Shown here one piece after another: positions 20,621 through 32,095 of a stretch of 64,000 bases of DNA. Numbering within the stretch: the first letter of the stretch is position 1; each line of letters opens with the position of its first letter. Source of the stretch: Blattamonas nauphoetae (lineage: Eukaryota; Preaxostyla; Oxymonadida); contig JARBJD010000025.1 in NCBI GenBank assembly GCA_033064195.1, positions 248,001 through 312,000 of the forward strand, given 5' to 3'. The notes beneath the pieces were generated by a model that saw only the letters and a program-made list of their open reading frames with translations, ran no database searches and was not told the origin of the DNA. Both the position numbers and the translations under genes were made by a program.

Positions 20621-21173
20621 CTCCAACTCTTTTCTGCGGACTTTCCTCGGATGTTGGGAATGTGCTGATTGCTGGTGCCGACGAACAGATTCTGAGATTG
20701 CCTCCAATTGTCCAGAAATGGTTTACTCGTTCGGGTTGGTCGTTCTCAACGCGACTGTCTTTGACTGTCACGTCGTCAACAGTCCTCTCTCCAAACAATT
20801 CCTGGCATCCCTGAACGATGCATTGTGACCAGATTATCTTTCCCAATCTCGACTTTTCAACCATCTCAAACACAAATCTCGATTATCTCGTCGAAATTGG
20901 ATGTGCCCCACATTTCCACACTTCTACAGCCATTCACGATTTGTTTGAGGTGTGTCACTCTTTTTGGAGATCGTTCTTTTTTGTTCTCAGGATTCTTTTG
21001 CTTTCGCTCTTCATGTCTCTTCAACTCCTCGACACCCACCCATCCAACTTCGATAAGAGGACCCCCAACACCGTTGAAGTGTGTTTCGAGTGCAGATTAC
21101 GGATTCTGGCCAAGCGGAGGAAGAAAACGGTAAATCAACGAAATGCCAACGATGTGGATAAACACAGACAAAG
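20621..21173 (+). pseudogene. Family B remnant in plus orientation, downstream of family A copy 3
   Basis: Starts directly behind the family A stop: PTLFCGLSSDVGNVLIAGAD, PPIVQKWFTRSGWSFSTR, then NLDYLVEIGCAPHF and IHDLFEVC in a shifted frame. A possible intron (GTGTGTCAC...TTCTCAG) follows the LFE codons. Around 21150 it meets the opposite-strand family B gene tail to tail, so this is one arm of an inverted duplication. Confidence 0.45.
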
Positions 21174-22200
21174 TCACTTCTGCATTTCCAAAAGAAGAGC
21201 ATGCGCATTGTTCCCAACAGCAATCAAATCCTCGTCGCCTGCAGCCTTCCCCTCGTCCTCCTTCTTCCGCCACGTGTCCAGCGCTGCCATCGGGAGAATC
21301 TGGAGGATCGCCTGCTTTGTGGTTGGGACACCAGCGCGGGCGAGAGAGGTCAGGAAGGCAAACACGTTGCAGATGACGTTGTTTGACGGCTTCGAACTTG
21401 TTTTGGGAAAATGATGGGATTTGAGAGAGAGGGACAATTAACGGGAAGAAGAGGGATACCTGAATAGTTGGTCAATTGTTTGCAAAATATTCGCGTCAAG
21501 GAGAGCCTTGTGGTTCTCTACGAAGAAAGAGCGAGAGAATGTGATGGAATGAGGGAGAATGTGCAAAGGCAGACCAGGGACACCAGTCAGGTATGTGAGA
21601 GCTTGAAGTGCGTCCGATTTCTCATTGTCTTCTCCGTTCGCAACTTCAGCGGCAACTGTGGCGATGATCGGTTTGAACTCATCGTCCAGCATCTTCATTC
21701 TGTGGAGAACGCACAGCGTGCTCGCTGCTGTCCGTTCACTGTCCTCGTCAGCCTTCCTCGTCCACAACTTGAAAATCCGTGATAAACTGCCAGAATCCTC
21801 CGTTTCGGATTGGTGTTCGTTGATTTGTTCCAGGCACGAGAAAACGATAGAGAATAAAGACAACGGGGGATGATCATGAAACAAAATGGTGGATGGCTGT
21901 GGAATGGCCAGAACGTGGGGCACATCCCGTTTTGAGGAGATAAACGAGAAGTGTTTCGGGGATGGTCCAAAAGTCGAGATTGCGAAAGATAATCTGGTCA
22001 CAATGTGCCATTCAGGGACACCAGGAATTGTTTGGAGAGAGGACGGTTGACGATGTGACAGTCAATGACAGCCGCGTTGAGAACAACGAGCCCAGAAGAG
22101 TAGACCATTTCTGGACGATTGGAAGCAATCCAGAATCTGTTCGTCGGTTCCAGCAATCAACACATTCCCACCATCCGAAGAGAGTCCGCAGAACTGATTT
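21174..22200 (-). CDS. Family B ARM/HEAT-like gene, best-preserved copy (multi-exon, possibly decayed)
   Basis: In minus order: an ALIAGADEQ/PPIVQKW region (to ~21955), HCDQIIFRNLDFWTI and ETLLVYLLKTGCAP, then QINEHQSETEDSGSLSRIFK, TAASTLCVLHRMKMLDDEFK, IIATVAAEVANGEDNEKSDA and LLDANILQTIDQLF. A GT-AG intron (about 21385-21451) joins this to SNNVICNVFAFLTSLARAG and a tail ending NNAHALLLEMQK at TGA. The helical pairs resemble armadillo repeats. It is the only copy with the last exon. The 5' part changes frame, so it may hold further introns or be a pseudogene. Confidence 0.5.
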
Positions 22201-22242
22201 GAAGTCTTTCGAAAAAGCAGTTTCGACTTGACAATTGAGATC

Positions 22243-23267
22243 TCACTCTTCAGGGACTTCTACATTCGATCGCAGTCTCTGTGAGATCTCAAGGCAATCA
22301 TAACCAACCCTGTTGTCATAATCTCCGTTCTTGTCGTACATCATCATCTGTTCGAGTGTGTCTTCGAAGCCTTCTGAAAACAGTGCTTGGACGATCCGTT
22401 TCCCAGATAGAACCACTTCTGGATCTTCTTCCTTCCAGTATTGCAGTGAACGGTTGGTGTTGTTGAGAGTATTCCAGAGATCACCATCATCTTCGAAGAA
22501 CGAGAGACAATTCGAGAATGTCATCGAAATCGGTGACGCGAAAACATACTCCAATGTTGGACGATGATAAGGACATATTTCAAGGTGTGTGCTTAAAAGC
22601 CACATGATGGAGCGGAACAAGAATCCATGGAGGACTTGTCGATTTGAGATCAGAAATGTCACTAAAGGAGACGATGGGAGCAAGACCTTCTGAAATATCA
22701 TTTTACGATGGTTGTTTTTGTCGAGTGTAGAAGTGATGGAAAGGTTCCGAACGTAATAGGGAGTTGCGAGATAGAGGAGTGATCTGATGATCCTGATTAG
22801 ACGGGAAAGTATCGTTGTATTTCCTGTGATTGGCAGTGGTTGACGAAAGACATCGTTGCCTCAACCAGTGTCGAGTGGGGAGATGACAGGAGAGTCAGAA
22901 TGCTTTCAGAAAAGCCAGAAGGCGATCCAACTGAAGAGGGAACGAGGTCAGTCACGAGTTGTGCCGCAAGTTGCTCGTCGAAAAACGGTTCGAGGATTTT
23001 CAGAAACTGGGCAGCTCTGTCTTGAAGAACATCGTCAAACATATATTCAGCTTTCACGAGGGCAACAAGTGAACAGTAAATCCCCGATTCGTCATCAAAC
23101 GACAAATCTGAGTTCACATCGAAATTAAGGAAAGGTTCTTCTTCAGGTTTGGTAGTCGAAGGCAATTCGAAAGTAACACTCAAACAGGCATCAATGGAGG
23201 AGCTCAAAGTAACAGATTCGTTGTTCATGGAAATGAGAGTTGGATCATCCCATTGTTCGTGGTTCAC
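22243..23267 (-). pseudogene. Family A, copy 4, with an internal deletion and frameshift
   Basis: The N-terminal half (22797-23267) starts MNHEQWDDPT and runs to LVEATMSFVN; the C-terminal half (22243-22701) runs from MIFQKVLLPSS to SNVEVPEE. Near 22850, TMSF is followed directly by QPLPITGNTT in another frame. About 45 residues that other copies have between these motifs (the RLVESDL block) are missing. This is a deletion, not a sequencing slip. The rest is well preserved. Confidence 0.7.
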
Positions 23268-23289
23268 TGATTCTCATCAAACTTCATGC

Positions 23290-24612
23290 ACAATTCACGA
23301 ATTGTTCCTTGAAACGCAATCAAGACGTACAGAATAATGAAATGAGTTCTCAACAATAACAAGTGTACTCCTGTCTGGCACGTTACACCTTCGTAGAGAT
23401 TGTCTCAGTCCATATCTGTTTCTCGCCGCTCCTGATCTCGTCTTCACAAACAATCTCTCACAGCCATTCTCAGCAATCACTTGTTCCATTCTTCAGACGA
23501 GGAACCAGACACTGGGAGCACAGTTGTTCAGTCCAAGCACGAGGTCGGTGGAGGAGTTCCTGTTCTTCTTCAGACATCTGCATCTTCCACACTCGAAGTT
23601 CTCCAAGGTCGACGACAACGACGCCAGTGTGTGTCGACAGAGTTGTGTTGATTGGGGGAAGTGTGTTTGGTCGGATCAGCCGACGAGCGATGCAGTTCAC
23701 CCCTCAATCCAGCAGAGGAACGAGATGGCTGGCCATTCCAGTTCCGATTGTGCCAGCCGAGTTGTGGAGTCCATTCTGTCGTTTGGAGGGGAATGGACGG
23801 CGATCTGAAGAGAGTGACGACAGTGTTGAGAAGAGAGCTCGTTTGGAGGTGTGTTGGCGTGATGGAGTTCCTCATCGTCTGAAAAGCGATTCAACGCATG
23901 CACAGTTCACGAGCACCAGAAATCGGGCGATAATTGAGTCTTCCAAAAGCGAAATCTGATCAGCGCCTCGAAGTCTTGTCCGATCCTTCCTTTCCGGTTA
24001 TTGACTATCCAAAGTAGGTATTGTCCAGAATCGACATCCGAGTGGGAGTTGCAGGTTCGGTTGACTTGCTGTTTGCTTCCGAATGTTAGCTCGCAGTGGA
24101 ACGGCAGTAACCTGTTGCGAAACAAGTTGTTCCATCTCTGACGATGCAGCATGCAGAATAAACTCCATGTGGACCAACACACTCATCAAGAGTGCTTGGA
24201 TCCTTCGATTCTGGATTGCTGTTTGCAGTTCAGTTCCAGGAACAAGAAAAATGAGTGAGAGGATATTCGACGAGCGGGATGATCAGAGATTCAATTGTGG
24301 GTGGCTGAGGAATGGTGTGAATGTGGGATACATCCCAGTTTGATGAGTTAAACGAGATGTGTTTCTGAGATGGTCCAAAAGCCGAGATTGGGAAAGATAA
24401 TCTGGTCACAATGCATCGTTCAGGGACACCAGGAATTGTTTGGAGAGAGGACGGTTGACGATGTGACAGTCAATGACAGTCGTGCTGAGAACGACGAACC
24501 CAGAAGGGCAAACCGTTTCTGGACGATTGGAAGCAATCCAGAATATGTCAGTCGGCACCAGCAATCAACGCATTCCCAACATCCGAGGAGAGTGTGCAGA
24601 AGAGAGAGTGGA
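23290..24612 (-). pseudogene. Spacer unit: unidentified block plus family B pieces
   Basis: Bases ~23360-23900 form a block also found at ~28110-28640, with frames containing MSEEEQELLHRPRAWTEQL and CSQCLVPRLKNG. It is not recognised and its frames are not cleanly open. Bases ~24030-24260 hold the family B piece SVLVHMEFIL, and ~24350-24612 the LIAGADEQ/PIVQKW block, directly downstream of family A copy 5. All appear non-functional. Confidence 0.5.
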
Positions 24613-24613
24613 G

Positions 24614-25735
24614 TCATTCGAGAGAGTCGTCATCGTCTTCACTTTCTTCTTCATCATCGTTTTCAGTGAATTCCATATTCGATCCCAACTTTTTCGAGAT
24701 ATCCAAGCAATAATTGACAACATCGGTGGCAGGATTTCCATCCATTTCGTATTTCAGCCACTGTTCCATTGAATCTTCGAAGCCTTCCGAGATCAGAGCT
24801 TGTATGATCCGTTTCCCAGATTGGGCCACTTCTCGTTCTTCCTCCTTCCATTTCGTCAGCCAATAGTTGAGAAGAATGAGATTGTTGTTGAGAAGTTGAC
24901 AGTCTTCGATGAGCGATTGATTTGTTGAGAATCCCATCACAATCGGAGAGGCGAGAACAAATTCCAATGTTGGACGATGAAATGGGCATAGGTCAATGAA
25001 GTTGGCCAATATATACATGAATGACTTGCACAAGTCTCTGCTGAGAATGTATCGATTTGAGATCAGAAATGTCACAAATTGAGATGATGGAAGAACGGCC
25101 TTCTGAAAGATCATTTCACGATGGTTGAATGCATCGACTGCAGTTGTGATGCCCAGTTTCAAGAGATTGGAAGGATATGTAAGGTCAACAAATCTGTTGA
25201 TGATGATGATGAGATTGTCGAATATCTCTTCATTTCCAGAAATTGGGAGTGTTAGAGGTTGAACAGTCTCTAAGACATTTGATGTGAGATCAGACTCCAT
25301 GAGATGCAGCTTAGTGTGCAAAGGTGAACGATTCGTTGTTTCACAGAGGAACGACAACGCTGCTGCAACTATAGTCGAGTAGGAAGATGACAGTAGAGTG
25401 ACAATACTATCAACAAAGCCAGAATGCGATCCAACTGGAGAGGGAACGAGGTCAGTCACGAGTTTTTCTGCACAGATTTCTTGGTCCGGGATTGGTTCGA
25501 GGTTCTTCAAAAACCGAGCAGCTCTGTCTTGAAGGGCATTGTCGAATGGGTACTCAGCTTTCACCAGAGCAACAAGTGAACAGTAAATTGCCGATTTCTT
25601 CTGAAACGACAATTTTGATTTCATTTTCAAATTGAGGAAAGGTTCCTGCAAGCTGTTGACTGTTGAATGAGATTTCCGTGATTCAGTCAAAGAGGCATCA
25701 GAAGACGTTCTCGAACGAGAATGTCCCTTTTTCAT
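24614..25735 (-). CDS. Family A protein, copy 5 (373 aa)
   Basis: An intact single-exon gene ending in TGA with a short acidic tail (ENDDEEESEDDDDSLE). The leader SRSRTSSDASLTESRKSHST is the same as in copy 8. Family blocks: LSFQKKSAIYCSLVALVKAE, ALQDRAARFLKNLEP, KLVTDLVPSPVGS, SSYSTIVAAALSFL, HLMESDLTSNVLETVQP, PSSQFVTFLISNRY, PFHRPTLEFVLASPIVMGF and IIQALISEGFEDS. Soluble, helical, role unknown. The acidic tail may be a small version of the expanded tract in copy 3. Confidence 0.75.
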   Translation of the reverse strand: MKKGHSRSRTSSDASLTESRKSHSTVNSLQEPFLNLKMKSKLSFQKKSAIYCSLVALVKAEYPFDNALQDRAARFLKNLEPIPDQEICAEKLVTDLVPSPVGSHSGFVDSIVTLLSSSYSTIVAAALSFLCETTNRSPLHTKLHLMESDLTSNVLETVQPLTLPISGNEEIFDNLIIIINRFVDLTYPSNLLKLGITTAVDAFNHREMIFQKAVLPSSQFVTFLISNRYILSRDLCKSFMYILANFIDLCPFHRPTLEFVLASPIVMGFSTNQSLIEDCQLLNNNLILLNYWLTKWKEEEREVAQSGKRIIQALISEGFEDSMEQWLKYEMDGNPATDVVNYCLDISKKLGSNMEFTENDDEEESEDDDDSLE

Positions 25736-25799
25736 TGAAACAGAAGGACCAGCGTTGTCGGGCCCTTTGATTTGACTTAAGATACGAGAAAATGACTTC

Positions 25800-26892
25800 G
25801 ATCGAAGTCACAGCTGAAAATGACTTAGTTCGAAGTCTTCAATGTTGTTAGACCATTTTTGAGCAAAATATTGGGCTTGTTTCGATGAAATGAGACGATC
25901 GAGAAGAAAACTGACACTTATGACGTTGGATTGTGTTCCTGGGCGATGGGGAAGAGGAAACAAACAGCTCAGGTATGTGAGAGCTTGAAGTGCGTCCGAT
26001 TTCTCATTGTCTTCTCCGTTCCCAACTTCAGCGGCAACGGTGGCGATGATCGGTTTGAACTCATCGTCCAGCAACTTCATTCTGTGGAGAACGCACAGCG
26101 TGCTCGCTGCTGTCCGTTCACTGTCCTCATCAGTCTTCCTCGTCCACAAGCACCAGAAATCATGCGATCATTCAGCCATCCAAAAGCGTGATCTGAACAG
26201 CGCCTTGTGGATTTCGTCCGTCCTTCATTTTCGGAAATTGTCTGTCAAACTTGGGCAATGTTCAGAATCGACATCAGAACAAGAGTTGTGGTTTCAGTTG
26301 ACACTCCTTTTCGTTTCGGGATGTGAGCTCGCTGTGGAACTGCAGTAACCTGTTGCAGAACAAGTTGTTTCATCCCTGACGATGAACCATACAGAATAAA
26401 CTCCATGTGGACCAACACACTCATCAAGAGTGTTTGGGTTCTATGTTTTCGGGGGAGTGTTTGCAGGACGGTTCCAGGAACGAGAAAAATGAGTGAGAGG
26501 ATAGTCAACGAGCGAGATGATCATGGAACCAATCGTGGGGGGCTGTGGAAGGGTTTGAAATACGGGCACATCCCATTTCGACGAGATAAACGAGAAGTGC
26601 TTCTGAGATGGGACAAAAGTCGAGATTGGGAAAGATAATCTGGTCACATCGGTTCGGTCAGGGACGGAAGGAATAGTTTGGAGAGAGGACGGTTGACAAT
26701 GTGACAGTCAAAGACAGTCACGTTGAGAACGACCAACCCAAAAGAGCAAACCATTTCTTGACGATTGGAGGCGATCACAGAATCTATTCATCTGCACCAG
26801 CAATCAACGCATTCCCAACATCCGAGGAGAGTCCGCAGAAACGAGTTGGAGTCATTCCAGTGAGGCAGCTTCGACGTGTCATTTGAGTTGCA
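25800..26892 (-). pseudogene. Family B remnant between family A copies 5 and 6
   Basis: In minus order: the LIAGADEQ block (~26890-26600), SVLVHMEFILYGSSSGMKQL (~26250-26500), then TAASTLCVLHRMKLLDDEFK with AEVGNGEDNEKSDALQALTY (~25808-26149). The last exon is missing and frames shift between pieces. Bases ~26340-26890 are almost identical to ~28830-29390, a sign of recent duplication or conversion. Confidence 0.55.
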
Positions 26893-26896
26893 ACTA

Positions 26897-28033
26897 TTAC
26901 TGCCTTCGAGCATTAAATCCCAGCAAGCTTGTGACGGATTGATACTCTTCCACAACACGGAGACCATAATACACACTCTTTTCGTGCATTAACATATGTT
27001 CGAGTGTGTTTTCGAAGCCTTCCGAAATCAGAGCTTGCATCTTCCGTTTGTTACATTGGATCACTTCATGGCCGTGATTCTTCCACTCTCTCAGTGAATA
27101 CCCGATAAGAGTGAGAGTATCACAGTGACAACCATTGTCTTCGACGATCGAGAGACAACTAGAGAAAGCCATCACAATCGGAGATGCGAGAACATATTCC
27201 AATGTTGGACGATGGAATGGGCCTATCCGAAGGAATGTGCTCAATTGATACATGAAAGAGAAGAGTAGGTTTTCTTTGAGGCTGTGCCGATTGGAAATTA
27301 GAAATGTCACAAATTGAGACGATGGAAGCACGACCTTCTGAAAAATCATTTCACGATGGTTGTATGTCTCAACTGCATCTGCGAGGCCAAGGGCTCCGAG
27401 GAAATGTGGAGATGCGAGGGTGAGGCGAAAGAAGATGATTTGGATCAAAGTGTTGATTACCGTTTTGTTTGCTGCAATCGGCAGTGTGTGAGGTTGAACT
27501 GCAGCAAAGACTTTGGTGATGAGATCAGACTCCACGAGCTGACATTGCATTTTGCTCGATGAAGCGCCTGTGGTCTCTTTAAGGAATGACAACGTTGTTG
27601 CCACCACAGTCGAGTGGGGAGATGACAAAAGAGTTGTAATGCTCTCAATAAAGCCAGAAAGTGATCCGTCTGAAGAGGGAACGAGGTCAGTCACGAGTTT
27701 GTGAGCCAGATTTCGATCGGTAAATTTTGGAACGAGGCTCTTCAAAAATTGGACAGCTCTGTCTTGAAGTGCTTTGGCAAAAGGGTCGTCTGCTTTCACG
27801 AGGGCAACAAGTGAATTGTAAATCTTCGATTTGTCCTGGAACGATAATTCCGAGTTGGCGTCGAAATGCAGGAAATGGTCCTCCTTATGCATGACAGTCG
27901 AAGGTGGTTCAGAAGTATCACTCAAACAGGCATCGATGGAGGGATTCAAAATAACAGATTCATCGTTCATGGCAATGAGAGTTGGATCATCCCATTGGTC
28001 GTGACTTACTGATTCCGAACAAATTTCTGGCAC
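26897..28033 (-). CDS. Family A protein, copy 6 (378 aa)
   Basis: An intact frame ending in TAA. The leader holds SHDQWDDPTLIAMNDESVIL, close to copy 4. Family blocks: LSFQDKSKIYNSLVALVKAD, ALQDRAVQFLKSLVP, KLVTDLVPSSDGS, SPHSTVVATTLSFL, QLVESDLITKVFAAVQPH, PSSQFVTFLISNRH, PFHRPTLEYVLASPIVMAF and MQALISEGFENT. The stop lies four bases from the family B block. MPEICSESVS (28033) is the longest start; MNDESV (27969) is an alternative. Confidence 0.75.
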   Translation of the reverse strand: MPEICSESVSHDQWDDPTLIAMNDESVILNPSIDACLSDTSEPPSTVMHKEDHFLHFDANSELSFQDKSKIYNSLVALVKADDPFAKALQDRAVQFLKSLVPKFTDRNLAHKLVTDLVPSSDGSLSGFIESITTLLSSPHSTVVATTLSFLKETTGASSSKMQCQLVESDLITKVFAAVQPHTLPIAANKTVINTLIQIIFFRLTLASPHFLGALGLADAVETYNHREMIFQKVVLPSSQFVTFLISNRHSLKENLLFSFMYQLSTFLRIGPFHRPTLEYVLASPIVMAFSSCLSIVEDNGCHCDTLTLIGYSLREWKNHGHEVIQCNKRKMQALISEGFENTLEHMLMHEKSVYYGLRVVEEYQSVTSLLGFNARRQ

Positions 28034-28089
28034 AATTCACGAATTGTTCTTTGAATTTCAATCGAGGCAAACAAGATAATGAAATGATT

Positions 28090-29400
28090 CATCAACGATA
28101 ATAAATTTTGTCCTGCCTGACACGTTACACTTTTGTCGAGCTTTTCTCAGTCCACATCTGCTTCTCGTTGCTTCTCATCTCGTCATCACAAACAATCTCC
28201 CACAGCCATCCTGAGCAATCACATGTTCCATTTTTCAGACGAGGAACCAGACACTGGGAGCACAGTTGTTCAGTCCAAGCACGAGGTCGGTGGAGGAGTT
28301 CCTGTTCCTCTTCAGACATCTGCATCTCCCAAACTTGATGCTCTCCAACGACACCAACAACGACAACGCCAGTGTGTGTCGACAGAGTTGAGTCGAGTGG
28401 AGAAAGTGAGTTTCGTCGGATCAGCCGACGAGCGATGCAGTTCACTCTCAATCCAGCAGAGGAACGAGATGGCTGGCCATTCCAGTTCCGATTGTGCCAG
28501 CCGAGTTGTGGAGTCCATTCTGTCGTTTGGAGTGGAATGGACGGCGATCTGAAGAGAGTGACGACAGTGTTGAGAAGAGAGCTCGTTTGGAGGAGTGTTG
28601 GCGTGATGGAGTTCCTCATCGTCTGAAAAGCCGTTTAACGCGTGCACAGTCCAAAGGGCGAGAAATCGAGCGATCATTGCGCCTTCCAAGAGAGTCATCT
28701 GAACAGCGTCTCGTTGGCTTTTCGAATCCTTCTTTTCCGGCTATTGACTATCCAACTTGGACATTTTCCAGAGTCGACATCAGAGCGGGGTTTGCGAGTT
28801 CGGTTGACCTGCTTTTCGTTTTGGGATGTGAGCTCGCTGTGGAACTGCAGTAACCTGTTGCAGAACAAGTTGTTTCATCCCTGACGATGAACCATACAGA
28901 ATAAACTCCATGTGGACCAACACACTCATCAAGAGTGCTTTGATTCTTCGATTTCGGATGGCTGTTTGACGATCGGTTTCAGGAACGAGACAACTGACTG
29001 AGAGGATAGTCAACGAGCGAGATGATCATGGAACCAATCGTGGGGGGCTGTGGAAGGGTTTGAAATACGGGCACATCCCATTTCGACGAGATAAACGAGA
29101 AGTGCTTCTGAGATGGGACAAAAGTCGAGATTGGGAAAGATAATCTGGTCACATCGGTTCGGTCAGGGACGGAAGGAATAGTTTGGAGAGAGGACGGTTG
29201 ACAATGTGACAGTCAAAGACAGTCACGTTGAGAACGACCAACCCAAAAGAGCAAACCATTTCTTGACGATTGGAGGCGATCACAGAATCTATTCATCTGC
29301 ACCAGCAATCAACGCATTCCCAACATCCGAGGAGAGTCCGCAGAAACGAGTTGGAGTCATTCCAGTGAGGCGACTTCGATTGGTCATTTCATATGCAATC
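28090..29400 (-). pseudogene. Spacer unit between family A copies 6 and 7
   Basis: The unidentified block (~28110-28640) is a second copy of ~23360-23900 (MSEEEQELLHRPRAWTEQL again), with frame breaks at different places. Then come the family B pieces SVLVHMEFILYG (~28780-29010) and LIAGADEQ (~29040-29395). No intact gene is visible. Confidence 0.5.
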
Positions 29401-29402
29401 TG

Positions 29403-30494
29403 TCATCGCCCTGGCATATTCGATCCCAGCAATTGGGAGATGTAGCGACACTTGTGCACAACACGGAAACAATAATATCCATTCTTATCGTTCATCAGCA
29501 TCTGTTCGAGTGTGTCTTCGAAGCCTTCTGAAAACAGAGCTTGCATCATCCGTTTTCCTGATCGAACCACTTCTGGGCCTTCTCTCTTCCATTCTTGAAG
29601 CGCATAGTTGATGGTGAGGAGAGTAACCCAGACACGATGACTGTCTTCGAAGAACGAGAGACAATTCGAGAATGTCATCGCAATCGGAGATGCGAGGACA
29701 AACTCCAATGTTGGACGATGAAATGGGCCCAGGCGAAGAAGTGATGCCAATAGAGACATGAAGGTGCCGAACAAGATTCCACTGAGGATGAATCGATTTG
29801 AGATCAGAAATGTCAAAAATTGAGACGATGGGATTACGACCTTCCGGAAGATCATTTCATGATGGTTGAATTGGTCAGTTGCTGATGTGATGCGAAGATA
29901 CAATAAAATTGGTGGAGATCCAAGGTCGGCGAAGTAGTCGATGATTCTGGAGAGATCGTTGAGAATCGTTTCATTCCCTGAAATTGGCAGTGTGTGAGGT
30001 TGGACAGTTGCCAAGACATTGGGAACGAGATCAGACTCCACGAGTCGAAGTGGAAGTGTTGAAAGAACTCTTGTCGTTTTGGACAGGAACGACAACGCTG
30101 CTACGACAACAGTCGAGTGGGGAGATGACAGCAGTGTCAGAATACTCTCAACAAAGCCAGAATGCGATCCGGCTGAAGAGGGAACGAGGTCTGTGACGAG
30201 CTTATCAGCTATTTCGTGTTTGAAGACAGTCGGTCCGAAGTTCTCCAAAAACCGGGCAGCTCTGTCTTGAAGAGTTTTGTCGAATGGATATTCAGCTTTC
30301 ACGAGGTCAACAAGCGAGCAGTAAATGGCTGATTTGTCTTCAAACGATAATTGAGCGTTGGGATCGAAAAGTAGGAATGGTTCACGTTCTGAAAGGATTC
30401 CTCCATCCGCGTCGGAGTTTTTGGATAGAATAGAATGATTTGGATTCAATTGATGAGGATATTCCTCTTGCATCGTTGATGACGGTACGATCAT
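29403..30494 (-). CDS. Family A protein, copy 7 (~363 aa)
   Basis: An intact frame ending in TGA. The frame is open up to 30569, but MIVPSST (30494) or the ATG seven codons later fits the family leader length better. Family blocks: LSFEDKSAIYCSLVDLVKAE, TLQDRAARFLENFGP, DKLVTDLVPSSAGS, SPHSTVVVAALSFL, RLVESDLVPNVLATVQPH, PSSQFLTFLISNRF, PFHRPTLEFVLASPIAMTF and MMQALFSEGFEDT. It is closest to copy 9, and both are followed upstream by lipase sequence, so the two units arose together. Confidence 0.75.
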   Translation of the reverse strand: MIVPSSTMQEEYPHQLNPNHSILSKNSDADGGILSEREPFLLFDPNAQLSFEDKSAIYCSLVDLVKAEYPFDKTLQDRAARFLENFGPTVFKHEIADKLVTDLVPSSAGSHSGFVESILTLLSSPHSTVVVAALSFLSKTTRVLSTLPLRLVESDLVPNVLATVQPHTLPISGNETILNDLSRIIDYFADLGSPPILLYLRITSATDQFNHHEMIFRKVVIPSSQFLTFLISNRFILSGILFGTFMSLLASLLRLGPFHRPTLEFVLASPIAMTFSNCLSFFEDSHRVWVTLLTINYALQEWKREGPEVVRSGKRMMQALFSEGFEDTLEQMLMNDKNGYYCFRVVHKCRYISQLLGSNMPGR

Positions 30495-30677
30495 GCCCTT
30501 TGGGCCGGATGACACGAACTGAATCGAGAGCAACACGACAATTTCACAATGAGATACGTTTCTCCACAATATTCAAAACACCACGTCTGTCCAATTTTGA
30601 GCAAAAAAAGGGAACTCTCTGTAAATACAGAATTGCTAAGATAACAGGATAAAAGTGTCGTGAATTAACATAGACGG

Positions 30678-31238
30678 CTAAAAGTCGTCGGGAGGGTTGA
30701 GTGAGTCCTCATATTCCATTTCCTCGGCAGTTGCCGGTGCAATGATGTCCAAAATACGGGCAATCGGGACGGCATCTGTGATGATGCCCATGTGGTCACA
30801 GCCACGGTATGTGTGGAACTTGACGAGTGAGGTGTCTCTCCACTTGCGGGGGACTGCGGAGGGCGAGAAAAGAGGGAGAATAAGGCGAGGGAAGGGAGAG
30901 CGAGATGAATGGTAAGAAAGGGCTCAGAACGAGATGGGACGGATATGAGACACACCGCTGAGTGACACAGTCGGGACTGTGCCGTCGCCATCCACGTAGT
31001 AATCAGAATGCGTGTCCGACCACCAGCGCGGATTGGTCGCGTTCAGAATCACACCAGCTGTGGTATTGACACCTAACGACGACGAAGAAGCGCAGAAAAG
31101 AAGGAGACACGAATGATTGGCAGGAAAGGCAACAAAAATGGAGAAAGATGGAAAAAGTGGGGAAGGGCAGAAAGAGGAGGATCACAGACCAATCGAGTAC
31201 ATCACGTGTGTCATCACCTTCGGCTGCACAAGAGGCTG
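30678..31238 (-). pseudogene. Truncated 3' copy of the LCAT-like lipase gene
   Basis: Contains the last two exons of the gene at 35612-37688 almost unchanged: GVILNATNPRWWSDTHSDYY, DGDGTVPTVSLSG, then KWRDTSLVKFHTYRGCDHMG and ESLNPPDDF-like TAG end. The similarity stops abruptly at about 31238, inside the exon before, and continues as family B sequence. The nucleophile exon is absent, so it cannot be active. Confidence 0.8.
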
Positions 31239-32094
31239 GTTGGCGATGATCGGCTTCAATTCATCGTCCAGCAACTTCATTCTGTGGAGAACGCACAGCG
31301 TGCTCGCTGCTGTCCGTTCACTGCCCTCATCAGCCTTTCTTGTCCACAAGCACCAGAAATCGGGCGATCATTCAGCCATCCAAACTATCCATCTGAATAG
31401 CGTCTCGTGGGTTTTGTCCGATCCTTCTTTTCCGGTCATTGATGATTCAACTTGGCCATTCTCCAGAATTGCCATCAAAGCGGGAGTTGTGCGACCTGAT
31501 GACACTGCTTTTCTCTTCGGAATGTGAGCTCGCAGTTGAACAGCAGCAACCTGTTGCGCCACTATTTTCTCCGTCTCTGACGATGTATCATGCAGAGAAA
31601 ACCCATGTTGACCAGCAGACTCGACAAGAGTGTTTGGATTCATCGGTTTCTGATGGATGTTTGAGGGTCGGTTCCAGGAACGAGAGTAACGAGTGAGAAG
31701 ATAGTCAACTGGCGTGGTGATCTGAAAACCAATCTTGGGTGGCTGTGGGACCGCAGGAATGTGGGGCACATCCCATTTCGACGAGATAAACAAGATGGTT
31801 TCTGAGCAGTCCAAAAGTCGAGATTGGGAAAGATAATCTGGTCACAATGTGTTGGCTAGGGGCGCAAGCAATCGTTTGGAGAGAGGACGGTTGACGATGT
31901 GACAGTCAAACACAGCCGCGTGGAGAACGACCAACCCAAAAGAGCAAACCATTTCTGGACGATTGGAGGCGATCCCAGAATCTGCTCGTCTGCACCAGCA
32001 ATCAGAGCATTCCCAATATCCGAGGAGAGTCTGCAGAATCGAGTTGGAGTCATTCGAGAGAGGTAGCTTCGACGCGTCATTTGAGACGCAATAC
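31239..32094 (-). pseudogene. Family B remnant between lipase fragment and family A copy 8
   Basis: Bases ~31240-31360 hold the LCVLHRMKLLDDELKPIIAN-like piece (antisense of the plus strand), fused to the broken lipase exon. Bases ~31450-31690 hold a weak SVLVHMEFI-like piece, and ~31790-32094 the block GNALIAGADEQILGSPPIVQ. Frames are broken. Confidence 0.5.
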
Positions 32095-32095
32095 G

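Noticed and set aside
19695-20873. Long antisense ORFs opposite the acidic repeat (HCLLRH, VFFVIA and SLSSSS-type proteins)
   Set aside because: These are shadows of the 24-bp repeat, which is open in all frames; the plus frame has the conserved family A domain.
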